DNA of 40,932 nt, taken from contig JAFAZN010000065.1 of assembly GCA_019239775.1 (NCBI GenBank), forward strand, positions 1-40,932. The letters are read 5' to 3'. The notes beneath the pieces are model-generated. The model made no database searches, had not been told where the DNA came from, and saw only the letters and a program-made list of their open reading frames with translations. The position numbers and the translations under genes are program-made. Origin of the DNA: Chloroflexota bacterium (GTDB lineage: Bacteria > Chloroflexota > UBA6077 > CF-72). Of this stretch, positions 32,117 through 39,224 are shown piece by piece (the first letter of the stretch is position 1; each line of letters opens with the position of its first letter).

Positions 32117-32459
32117 AAAACCCCAGAGATGTATCTAAAAGAACATCTCTGGGGTTCTATGCGGAGTGCAATGATGTGGTTACCGAGCCGGTACCCTCGG
32201 GCTCAAATCGGGCCCGTTATCACCGCGCGACTAGGGAAAGCTCGTTTTGAGAGATCTTTCCACCGGGCTGCAAAGCCTCAGGCGCAAGCAGCGGGGGCGC
32301 GGCCCGGACTCAATTGGCGCGTCCTGCCCCGCCACATTCGGCGGCAAGACGCGTACTCAATCGATTTGACGTACTCCGAATAGGAGCTGGACCAAGAGTA
32401 TTGAACCTCCTTCCGCTCCACTTTCTAGCTGTCGCCCCGGGTCCCCGGCGCGTCAACCA
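32117..32459 (-). ncRNA. Candidate structured non-coding RNA or long leader (about 340 nt)
   Basis: Bounded by a strong promoter (32466-32493) and a strong terminator stem (32119-32156). It contains no supportable long reading frame and several stems: a long imperfect hairpin at about 32316-32354 (CGCGTC and TGCC arms against GGCA and GACGCG), CCGAG/CTCGG near 32183-32200 and CGGGC/GCCCG near 32199-32215. An AGGAGG (minus strand, near 32406-32411) is placed 10 nt before a TTG that would encode only 12 residues (VQLLFGVRQID after the start). I looked for hallmarks of tmRNA, RNase P RNA, SRP RNA, T-box and common riboswitches and found none. It may act in trans, or attenuate the 140-aa gene that starts 61 nt beyond the terminator. 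Confidence 0.5.
32119..32156 (-). terminator. Strong intrinsic terminator, 13-bp perfect stem
   Basis: AACCCCAGAGATG (32119-32131) and CATCTCTGGGGTT (32144-32156) pair perfectly over a 12-nt A/T-rich loop. Read on the minus strand the stem runs into TTTT then CGCG, so it fits termination of the minus-strand non-coding transcript. On the plus strand the T tract is weak. Confidence 0.8.
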
Positions 32460-32465
32460 CCCCAA

Positions 32466-32493
32466 ACCATAGCACTGTCGGGCGCCGTGTCAA
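32466..32493 (-). promoter_or_regulatory. Near-consensus promoter of the non-coding transcript
   Basis: On the minus strand: TTGACA (32493-32488), a 16-nt spacer, TATGGT (32471-32466). The TGA of the -35 is also the stop codon of the DUF1786 gene. Expected start near 32459. It is the best -35/-10 pair in the window. Confidence 0.75.
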
Positions 32494-33599
32494 GGGCGGA
32501 TTTGAGCCGCTCCGAGCCGCCCTTCGACAGCCTCGCGAACTGTCGGGTTCTGCGCCGCGTAGGCGCGTAAAAGCCCGAGATTTCCCGCTAGCATCATGTC
32601 GCCATGGGGCACCGCCAGGTACGGTTTCAGGCCGCTTTCAACTAGCAGCGCTCGCCGCGGACCGGTCACAGCCAGGAGGTCGGGGGCGGGCGCATCGGCG
32701 TCGAATACGAGCGCACCATGGCCCTTGCTGTTGAAGACCTCCTCGTTCGTGATCGAACCTACGCCTAATCTGTTGACGTACTCACCGAGGCTTTGCGGAG
32801 ACAGCTCACCCGTGTGGTGCTCGAATAGACCCGCCACAACTCCGTCGGCCAGGTGAAAGGCCAGACAGTGGAAATTGCCGACATTCGCGACCACGGGTGC
32901 TTGTGCCTTGCGGACCCGCGGATCTTCCAGCGCGCCCAACACTGCGGCGGGGGCAGTGTCCATGACCAGCAGCGGCAGGTCAGACGGCGCCATCGAGGCC
33001 ACCGCGTGAAGGCGCGTCATCGATTCGGGCACCAGGTCGCGTTCAAAGGCAAAGCCAGCCAGTCCCAGACCGCGGGCAAGTCGGTCGCGCAGATAGTTGA
33101 AGCGAAACACGCGATCGCTGAAGCCAGCTGGCGCCGCGCCGTGATCGAACACTGCCACCGCCAGCGCATGCACCTTCACCTGGACGCCGAATGCGGCCAG
33201 CGTCTGGAGAATCTGGCCGAGCGCGAGATCGCGCATGAACACCCGCTGTGCGCCTGCGTCGGTGAGCTGGATTGCCTCGTCATCTGAGACGACCTGGATG
33301 CCCATTTCGCTAACTGCGTCGAGATCGTCGTCAAAGGTTCGGGCTGCATCCGGCGTGGCGAACGCCTGCAGGCCGGCATGCACATGATCCATGGTCGCCC
33401 AGTGACAAGGCCCGCCGCCCATCGTGACGCCCTGCAGCACAAGGCGCTGGCGCGCGGCGGTCGCGCCGCGGATGCGTTGTGCAACGACGGCGGTTGGCGA
33501 TGGCATGACCAGCTTGAAGCAATTCTCGAGCTCGCGCTCCGAATCGAAAAGCAGCACGTCTTGTGTACCCGTACCGATGTCGACGGTCAGGATTTGCAT
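32490..33599 (-). CDS. DUF1786 family protein (actin-like ATPase fold)
   Basis: 369-aa protein whose N-terminus (ILTVDIGTGTQDVLLFDSE) is a phosphate-binding loop of the actin/hexokinase/Hsp70-type fold; a second such loop appears at PVVANVGNFHCLAFHLADG (about residue 240). Other family segments are GVTMGGGPCHW and GLGLAGFAFERDLVPESMTR. DUF1786 members are often labelled putative pyruvate formate-lyase activating proteins, but this is not experimentally established. It is likely a soluble nucleotide-binding protein. ATG at 33599. Its stop overlaps the promoter of the non-coding transcript. Confidence 0.82.
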   Translation of the reverse strand: MQILTVDIGTGTQDVLLFDSERELENCFKLVMPSPTAVVAQRIRGATAARQRLVLQGVTMGGGPCHWATMDHVHAGLQAFATPDAARTFDDDLDAVSEMGIQVVSDDEAIQLTDAGAQRVFMRDLALGQILQTLAAFGVQVKVHALAVAVFDHGAAPAGFSDRVFRFNYLRDRLARGLGLAGFAFERDLVPESMTRLHAVASMAPSDLPLLVMDTAPAAVLGALEDPRVRKAQAPVVANVGNFHCLAFHLADGVVAGLFEHHTGELSPQSLGEYVNRLGVGSITNEEVFNSKGHGALVFDADAPAPDLLAVTGPRRALLVESGLKPYLAVPHGDMMLAGNLGLLRAYAAQNPTVREAVEGRLGAAQIRP

Positions 33600-33613
33600 C
33601 TGATTGCTGAGTG

Positions 33614-33619
33614 TAGAAT
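33614..33619 (+). promoter_or_regulatory. Putative -10 element (TAGAAT), leaderless start
   Basis: TAGAAT ends 9 nt before the ATG at 33629, so the transcript would begin at or just before the start codon of the membrane protein; it lies in the 29-nt divergent gap with DUF1786. Confidence 0.5.
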
Positions 33620-33628
33620 CGGGCCGGG

Positions 33629-34015
33629 ATGGCCAGCATGGCTGTAGCGGCGTTGACGCTGGCAGCAGCGATCCTGGCCTGGGGCGGACTGGGTTGGCTC
33701 GTGCTGACGATCCCGCCCGCGAGACCGATGTCGGTTGTCGCCGCGTATGTGTTCGCGTTCGTGGCGATCACCGCAACTGGTGCCGCGCTGGTCTGGGTGG
33801 TGCGCCGACCTCGCACCGAGGAGGGCCAGCTCAAGTCGCCGGCGGGCTATCTTGCGCATTCGATGTTGCTGGCGGTGATCGTGCTCTTTGGGGTGTGGTT
33901 GCAGGCGCTGCGGACCCTCACGCCGATCGTGGCCTTGCTGCTGTTAGGGCTCTACGGAGTGCTGGAGCTGGCGGTCCTGTTTGGTACGCGCGGCTCGGTC
34001 GAGCTGCGGCGATAG
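33629..34015 (+). CDS. Small membrane protein (128 aa)
   Basis: Four hydrophobic segments are visible: VAALTLAAAILAWGGLGWLV, VVAAYVFAFVAITATGAALV, SMLLAVIVLFGVWL and IVALLLLGLYGVLELAVLF, with an Arg-rich cytoplasmic loop after the second (VVRRPRTEEGQ). No family motif recognised. The methyltransferase gene starts 4 nt after its stop, so the two probably form an operon. Confidence 0.7.
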   Translation: MASMAVAALTLAAAILAWGGLGWLVLTIPPARPMSVVAAYVFAFVAITATGAALVWVVRRPRTEEGQLKSPAGYLAHSMLLAVIVLFGVWLQALRTLTPIVALLLLGLYGVLELAVLFGTRGSVELRR

Positions 34016-34019
34016 GCAC

Positions 34020-34781
34020 GTGGCCACACAGAAGAACGCGTTCGACCGATTCGCGCGCCTGTACGACTGGGAGCACGATCAGTACCTCGTCGACGTGGAC
34101 GTGTATCTCGGATTGGCCCGCCGCTTTGGCGGGCCGATATTGGAGCTGGCGTGCGGCAGCGGCCGTCTGCTTGCCCCGCTGGCGGCAGCCGGTTTCGCGG
34201 TGACTGGCGTGGATAGCTCTGGTCCGATGCTGGAGCGCGCCCGCTCGCGCTTGGATCACCTGGGCCTTACCGCCACGCTAACGCAGCAGCGACTCGAACG
34301 ACTGCAGCTTGACGGAACATTCCGCACGATCATTGTCGGCCTGGACAGTTTCGGCCTGCTCATCAAACGTTCCGACCAACTCGACGCCTTGCGCGCTGCG
34401 CGTCAGCACGCCACGCACGATGGGCGGCTGGTGCTCGATCTCGCGAACGGCAATCTCCGCGGCGCGGTCGAGCCCGCCGAAGAGCTGGTTCACGATCTCA
34501 CCCAGCCCGACTCCGACACCGGCAGGCCGATCACCAAGTTCGTGCTGCGCCGCCCGCGGCCCGCCGACCAGCTCGACGACCTCATGTTCTTCTACGACGA
34601 GCAGGACGAACGCGGTTACCTCAAGCGCAGCATGGTCGAGTTGAAGCTGCGCTGGTTCACGCGCTTCGAGCTGGAGTTGCTGCTACAAAGTGCTGGCTGG
34701 CAGGTCGACGAGGTTTACGGTGACTACGACCTGTCGCCTTTTGGCTCGGAGAGCACCCGCCTCATCGTGGTCGCGCGCTAG
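34020..34781 (+). CDS. SAM-dependent methyltransferase, class I
   Basis: 253-aa cytosolic protein with a typical Rossmann methyltransferase core: motif I ILELACGSGRLLAPLAA (about residues 40-56), motif II acidic residue VTGVDSSGPML (about 62-72), and TIIVGLDSFGLL as post-motif. The N-terminus FDRFARLYDWEHDQY is a common lead-in for this group. The C-terminal part (KLRWFTRFELELLLQSAGWQ) is also typical of small-molecule methyltransferases. The substrate is unknown. The GTG at 34020 is preferred because the frame upstream (to 33981) belongs to the overlapping end of the membrane-protein gene. Confidence 0.88.
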   Translation: MATQKNAFDRFARLYDWEHDQYLVDVDVYLGLARRFGGPILELACGSGRLLAPLAAAGFAVTGVDSSGPMLERARSRLDHLGLTATLTQQRLERLQLDGTFRTIIVGLDSFGLLIKRSDQLDALRAARQHATHDGRLVLDLANGNLRGAVEPAEELVHDLTQPDSDTGRPITKFVLRRPRPADQLDDLMFFYDEQDERGYLKRSMVELKLRWFTRFELELLLQSAGWQVDEVYGDYDLSPFGSESTRLIVVAR

Positions 34782-34904
34782 CCCTGGGATACCAGGTCAC
34801 ACGTAGGGGTCCACGCTTCCTTCATGTATTTCGTCTGAGGTCCAGATCCTGTCTGGGCTTGAACCTCTGGCCTCATAGGCGCGGCCAGCACGTACGCCGT
34901 GGCG

Positions 34905-36131
34905 TCAGACGAGGCGTGAGCGGATCGCTGCGCTCGCGTAGTCGAGGAGCGTAACCACGATGACGATCATCCAGAGAACGGTGGCCGCCTGGTTGAACTG
35001 CAGCAAGTTCATGTACTGGATCAGCAAGAATCCGATCCCGCCGCCGCCCACCAGGCCGAGCACTGTGGACATGCGCACGTTGTGGTCCCACCAGTAAATG
35101 GTGACGGACAGGAATGTCGGCACCACCTGCGGCACGACGCCGTACAGCACCGTCGCCAGGCGATTCGCGCCTGTGGCGGCGATCGCCTCGACTGGCCCCG
35201 GTTCGATGCCTTCAATCGCCTCCGAGTACAGCTTCCCCAGCGACCCAACCGAGTGAACCACGATCGCCAGCACGCCCGCGTACGAGCCGATACCCACGAT
35301 CACCACCATGATGACGCCGAGGATCAAGACTTCAATCGACCGGGTAATCGTGAAGATCAACCGTACGATCCAATAGATCGCCTGCCCGACGGCTGAACCG
35401 CCCATCAGGTTGCGCGCGCCGAGAAAGCTCAGTGGCGCACTGATCAGCACGCCAAACACGGTGCCCATCAGCGCGAGCAGAATCGTCTCACCGATGCGGC
35501 TGAGGCTGTTGACGAAGGTGTCGCTGATGTGGGTTGCCCCAGGTGCATTGATGGTCAGATGGAAGTGGTAGATATCTGGCGGAAAGACGCTGTAATCAGA
35601 CCAGCCGCTGTCGGCGTGGAAGCTGCCGGTGTCGTCGGTCGTCACGCGCAGCCACAACGCGTCGATGCCGCGTGACGGATTCTGCACGCGAATCTGCCCC
35701 GTCGCGTTCGGCGCAAACCCTGTCCCGTCAAAGGCCACCGCACCACCGGGTACTGGCGAACCCGGTTCTACCTTGAAGGTTTGGCCTGTCTGGGCACTGG
35801 CCGTCGCCGGACCGTTCGACCCCGCGCCAACTACCACCGGGACGTCGAGCTCGACCTGCACAATGTCGCGCGAAACGACATCAGGCGTCACCAGAGACTT
35901 GAGGATCGGCGCGGCATTCGGCGCGTTGGCAAGCTTGCCCAGGTCGATGTCGGTCACCATCCAGCCTTTGACCAGGACGCCGATTGCAATCAGGAGAATC
36001 AGCAGACGGACAAGCCGTCGGCGTGGGCTCTCGCGTGCAGCCAGCGCCGCGCGAGCCGAACCGCTGCTGTCGGGTGCGCGCGGCGGCCCGCCGGACGGTT
36101 CGCTGGAAGGTTGGCCAACAACCGTCGCCAC
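34905..36131 (-). CDS. phnE: Phosphonate/phosphite-type ABC transporter permease PhnE with an inserted extracytoplasmic domain
   Basis: Inner-membrane permease of a phosphonate-family importer. From GTG 36131 (5 nt after the phnC stop) it has 408 aa, well above the family's usual 260-280. Residues about 40-60 form the first membrane helix; about 75-185 are an extra soluble, beta-rich segment (VQVELDVPVVVGAGSNGP, GAVAFDGTGFAPNATGQIR, WLRVTTDDTGSFHADS) before the standard permease core with ETILLALMGTVFGVLISAPL and the EAIAATGANRLATVLYGVVP coupling region. The last gene of the phnD-phnC-phnE order. The frame upstream to 36215 overlaps phnC and is not used. Confidence 0.9.
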   Translation of the reverse strand: MATVVGQPSSEPSGGPPRAPDSSGSARAALAARESPRRRLVRLLILLIAIGVLVKGWMVTDIDLGKLANAPNAAPILKSLVTPDVVSRDIVQVELDVPVVVGAGSNGPATASAQTGQTFKVEPGSPVPGGAVAFDGTGFAPNATGQIRVQNPSRGIDALWLRVTTDDTGSFHADSGWSDYSVFPPDIYHFHLTINAPGATHISDTFVNSLSRIGETILLALMGTVFGVLISAPLSFLGARNLMGGSAVGQAIYWIVRLIFTITRSIEVLILGVIMVVIVGIGSYAGVLAIVVHSVGSLGKLYSEAIEGIEPGPVEAIAATGANRLATVLYGVVPQVVPTFLSVTIYWWDHNVRMSTVLGLVGGGGIGFLLIQYMNLLQFNQAATVLWMIVIVVTLLDYASAAIRSRLV

Positions 36132-36135
36132 GGGG

Positions 36136-36891
36136 TTACTCGATGTCGACCTCGACGGCCTCATCGCCGTAGATTGCCTGAAACCGACGTTCGTCGATGT
36201 CGGACGGCAGCCCATCGAACATCAATCGGCCTTGCTTCAACGCGATCACGCGTGTGCCGTAGGTGCGCGCCAGGCTCAGGAAGTGCAGGCTGCAGATCAC
36301 GGTCATGCCCTCGCGGTTGATCTGCTGGAGATACTTCAGTACCGAATGTGAGGTGGCCGGATCGAGGCTGGCCACGGGCTCGTCGGCGAGCATGATCTTG
36401 GGCTCCTGCATGAGCGCCCGGGCGATCGCCACACGCTGCTGTTGACCGCCCGACAGTCGGTCGGCGCGTTGATGGACCCGCTCCCGCAGACCAACGCGTT
36501 CCAGGTTCGAGAGCGCCCGACGGTAGTCCTCCTCACCAAAGTGCGCCACCAGTGCCTGCCACTGCGAGACATATCCGAGCCGACCCGTGAGCACGTTGGT
36601 AAGCACCGTCGAGCGTTTGACCAGGTTGAACTGCTGAAAGATCATGCCGATGCCACGGCGGATTCGGCGCAGCTCGTCGCCACGCGCCGCGGTGATGTCG
36701 TCCTGGTCCAGGGTGATTCGGCCACTGGTTGGCTCGATGAGCCGGTTGATGCAACGTAGCAACGTGCTCTTGCCCGAGCCGCTGAGGCCGATCAAAACCA
36801 GGAATTCGCCGTCGCGCACCTCGAGCGAGACGTCCTCCAGCGCGCGCACGCCACCGGCGTAGTCCTTGACGAGGTGCTCGATCCTCAGCAC
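36136..36891 (-). CDS. phnC: Phosphonate/phosphite-type ABC transporter ATP-binding protein PhnC
   Basis: Cytosolic ATPase driving the importer. Walker A GLSGSGKST (about residues 35-43), Q-loop FQQFNLV, ABC signature LSGGQQQR, Walker B IMLADEP and the H-loop CSLHFL are intact. The 251-aa length and the RSTVLTNVLTGRLG segment are characteristic of the PhnC subgroup. Start GTG at 36891; phnD ends 13 nt upstream. Substrate class is inferred from the subgroup and neighbours: phosphonate, phosphite or possibly hypophosphite. Confidence 0.94.
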   Translation of the reverse strand: MLRIEHLVKDYAGGVRALEDVSLEVRDGEFLVLIGLSGSGKSTLLRCINRLIEPTSGRITLDQDDITAARGDELRRIRRGIGMIFQQFNLVKRSTVLTNVLTGRLGYVSQWQALVAHFGEEDYRRALSNLERVGLRERVHQRADRLSGGQQQRVAIARALMQEPKIMLADEPVASLDPATSHSVLKYLQQINREGMTVICSLHFLSLARTYGTRVIALKQGRLMFDGLPSDIDERRFQAIYGDEAVEVDIE

Positions 36892-36903
36892 TTTTGACCC
36901 GAC

Positions 36904-38082
36904 TCAGCCGGGCTTTGGGGGTGCAATCTGCTGCTCCAGGTCCAGATTGAGCACCTTGGCCGCCTGACGCAGCGTGTTGTAGTCGGCGTCATTGCCCGGC
37001 GCCAGCCCATCAATCTGGTAGAGGTCCTTGAGTGCTTTCTGGCCCTCGGGCGTGCTCTGAACGTACAGGAGCCCGTCGGTAATCAGCTTGACCAGTGCCG
37101 GATCGAGCCCCGATCGCACCGAGACCGTGTCATTCGGGATCGGATCGGTCGTGGCAATCGGCTTCACCACTTGCATGACGTCGGGCAGCGTGCTGGTCAC
37201 CAGGGTGCGCGCATCGCCAGGTGGGCCTGTATCGACGCTGTTGCCAAACGTCGCGCCACCGTCGACCTGTTTGTTGTAGACGGCGATGACGACCTTGTCG
37301 TGGCCACCCGCGAAGATCGTGTCGGAAAAGAAGGTCTTGTAGTCCAGCCCCATGTTCGCGAGCATTGCGTTCGGGAACAAGAAGCCCGACGCCGAGGCGG
37401 GATCGACAAAGGCGAACTTCTTGCCGCGCAGTTGTTCGATGCTGTTGATGCCCGAATCGGCGCGGACGATGATCTGCGAACGATAGCTCTTACTTCCCTG
37501 GCGCAAGGACGTCAGGATCACCTGGCTGCCGTTCTGATCGTGCGCGAGCACATAGGCGAACGGCGCCAGCCATCCGACGTCTACCTGTCCTGCGCCCATG
37601 GCCTCCACGACGGTGATGTAGGCCGTCGGGACCGACACCTTGAAGTTCAGGTTCGTTGCCGCGGTGAGCATGTCCGCCAATGGTTGGCCAGTCGCCAGCA
37701 CCTTCTGCGAGTCAGACGATGGGACGAAGGCCATATTGATCGGATTACTCGTCGAGCCCTTCTGATCGCCGGTGGGCATCGGCGGTGCCTGAGGCCTCGG
37801 ATAAACGGCCGCCACGGGGCTCGCCGCCGCGGCTGGGCTGGCAGCCGGCGACGCAGCGGGTGAGGCGGCCGGCGAGGCCGCGGGCGAAGCTGCTGGTTTG
37901 GCCGCCGCGGACGGCGAGGCGGCTGGTGACGGCGCGGCTGAGGCAGCCGGCGCGGTTGTCGGTTTGGCGGGCGCAACAGTGGCTGGCGCAGCCGTCGGCG
38001 CGGCGGGCGCCGCACTCTGGCAGGCTGCAATCGCGGGCGCCAGCAGCATGGCCGTGGCGATGGTGAGCACGCGGAGATGCAT
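36904..38082 (-). CDS. phnD: Phosphonate/phosphite-type substrate-binding lipoprotein PhnD
   Basis: Extracytoplasmic binding protein. The ATG at 38082 gives a signal peptide with lipobox IAAC, so it should be lipid-anchored, followed by an extremely Ala/Pro/Ser-rich linker of about 75 residues with repeated PAAS units. The binding domain starts near residue 110 (NPINMAFVPSSDSQKV) and contains AYITVVEAMGAGQVDVGWLA, GKKFAFVDPASASGFLFP and HDKVVIAVYNKQVDGGATFG, matching PhnD. 392 aa. An upstream in-frame ATG at 38160 lacks signal-peptide character. Its start overlaps the start of pyrF on the other strand. Confidence 0.93.
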   Translation of the reverse strand: MHLRVLTIATAMLLAPAIAACQSAAPAAPTAAPATVAPAKPTTAPAASAAPSPAASPSAAAKPAASPAASPAASPAASPAASPAAAASPVAAVYPRPQAPPMPTGDQKGSTSNPINMAFVPSSDSQKVLATGQPLADMLTAATNLNFKVSVPTAYITVVEAMGAGQVDVGWLAPFAYVLAHDQNGSQVILTSLRQGSKSYRSQIIVRADSGINSIEQLRGKKFAFVDPASASGFLFPNAMLANMGLDYKTFFSDTIFAGGHDKVVIAVYNKQVDGGATFGNSVDTGPPGDARTLVTSTLPDVMQVVKPIATTDPIPNDTVSVRSGLDPALVKLITDGLLYVQSTPEGQKALKDLYQIDGLAPGNDADYNTLRQAAKVLNLDLEQQIAPPKPG

Positions 38083-38964
38083 GAACGTAAACGGCTCCCT
38101 GCGAATCGGTCTGGCTATGATACAGGCACGCATACTTCGTCCTTTCGGGAGCGGCTTCATGTCGCGGCGCAGCGCAACAACTCTTGGTTGTGCGTTGGGC
38201 TCGATCCCGATCCCGACCTCCTTCCAGACGGTGTCGCCCTCGAGGCGTTTCTGCGCGGGATCGTTGCGGCAACACAGGATCTGGTCTGTTGCTACAAGCC
38301 GAACCTGGCGTTCTACGAAGCTCTGGGTTTGTCTGGCCAGACCGCCCTCCGCAATCTGCTTGCGTCGCTTCCACGTGAAGTTCCCGTGCTTGTCGATGCC
38401 AAGCGCGGCGATACACCCCAGACGATGCGTGCCTACGCCCGCGCAGTGTTCGACGAACTTGGTGCGGATGCGGTCACCGTCAGCCCGTACCTGGGTGGCG
38501 ACTCACTCGAACCCTTGTTGAACTACGCGGACCGCGGCGTCTTCGTGCTCTGCAAGACGAGTAATCCTGGCGCAGGCGAAATTCAAGATCTCCTCGTTGA
38601 CGGCTCAGAGCCCCTCTACCTGCATGTCGCCCGGCGTGCGCTGGCCTGGGACCGCCACGGGACTGTCGGGATGGTCGTTGGTGCGACCTATCCCGCCGAC
38701 GTCGCCCGGGTGCGCGCGCTCACGTCCGTGGCGCCGATCCTGCTGCCTGGAGTGGGTGCGCAAGCGGGTGACCTGGAGCGCTCCGTGCAAGCGGCCGTGG
38801 ACCAGGATGATGGTGGTGTCATCGTCAACGTCAGTCGAAGTTTGCTATACGCCAGCCATGGACCGGATTGGCAATCGGCCGCGCGCGCCGAAGCCGAACG
38901 CCTGCGCTCGGCCATCAACGCGGCTCGGACGTCGCACGCAACCCCTGCAACCCCGACGCGCTGA
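38077..38964 (+). CDS. pyrF: Orotidine 5'-phosphate decarboxylase, type 2
   Basis: Final step of UMP synthesis. The PyrF2-type motifs are present: LCVGLDPDPDLLP (about residues 38-50), CYKPNLAFYEALG, the catalytic VDAKRGDT (Asp107, Lys109, Asp112) and VGATYPADV and LLPGVGAQ near the C-terminal phosphate site. Family similarity begins near RERLHVAAQRNNS (residue 24). The only in-frame standard start codon upstream is ATG 38077, which lies within the phnD start region on the other strand; a TATGAT hexamer at 38115-38120 hints at a later start, but no ATG, GTG or TTG follows in frame before the conserved region. Start therefore uncertain. Confidence 0.9.
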   Translation: MHERKRLPANRSGYDTGTHTSSFRERLHVAAQRNNSWLCVGLDPDPDLLPDGVALEAFLRGIVAATQDLVCCYKPNLAFYEALGLSGQTALRNLLASLPREVPVLVDAKRGDTPQTMRAYARAVFDELGADAVTVSPYLGGDSLEPLLNYADRGVFVLCKTSNPGAGEIQDLLVDGSEPLYLHVARRALAWDRHGTVGMVVGATYPADVARVRALTSVAPILLPGVGAQAGDLERSVQAAVDQDDGGVIVNVSRSLLYASHGPDWQSAARAEAERLRSAINAARTSHATPATPTR

Positions 38965-38985
38965 CGCGCGTCTGAGTCCCTGAAC

Positions 38986-39216
38986 ATGAGCACCGCGAGA
39001 TTCGTCGAAGTCCACGTTGGCGACGTCGTGCGGCTGCGCAAGCCCCACCCGTGCGGCGGCACGGATTGGACCATCGTGCGGCTCGGCGCGGACATCGGTC
39101 TGCGGTGCGATCGCTGTCAGCATCGGATTTTGCTCGCTCGGAGCGTTTTCGAGCGGCGGCTGAAGGCGTTTTTGTCTCGCGCCGTGCCCGAGGATCCATC
39201 CCTGGGGGGCGACTGA
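38986..39216 (+). CDS. DUF951 family protein
   Basis: 76-aa protein of a small conserved family of unknown function. The core GDVVRLRKPHPCGGTDWTIV, GADIGLRCDRCQHRILLA and FERRLKAFL match the family; Cys23, Cys41 and Cys44 with nearby His suggest a possible metal-binding or redox role. In other bacteria members sit near genes of DNA replication or partition, but here it lies between pyrF and an MFS gene. The ATG at 38986 comes 22 nt after pyrF. Confidence 0.88.
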   Translation: MSTARFVEVHVGDVVRLRKPHPCGGTDWTIVRLGADIGLRCDRCQHRILLARSVFERRLKAFLSRAVPEDPSLGGD

Positions 39217-39224
39217 GCACGTTC

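Noticed and set aside
32157-32459. tmRNA, RNase P RNA, SRP RNA or T-box identity of the non-coding region
   Set aside because: None of the conserved cores (tRNA-like ends, CR-I/CR-V segments, SRP tetraloop domain, T-box sequence) could be found on either strand.
37790-37960. Regular repeats in phnD considered as a CRISPR or tandem-repeat locus
   Set aside because: They encode the Ala/Pro/Ser-rich linker of the lipoprotein and lack spacers; ordinary low-complexity linker.
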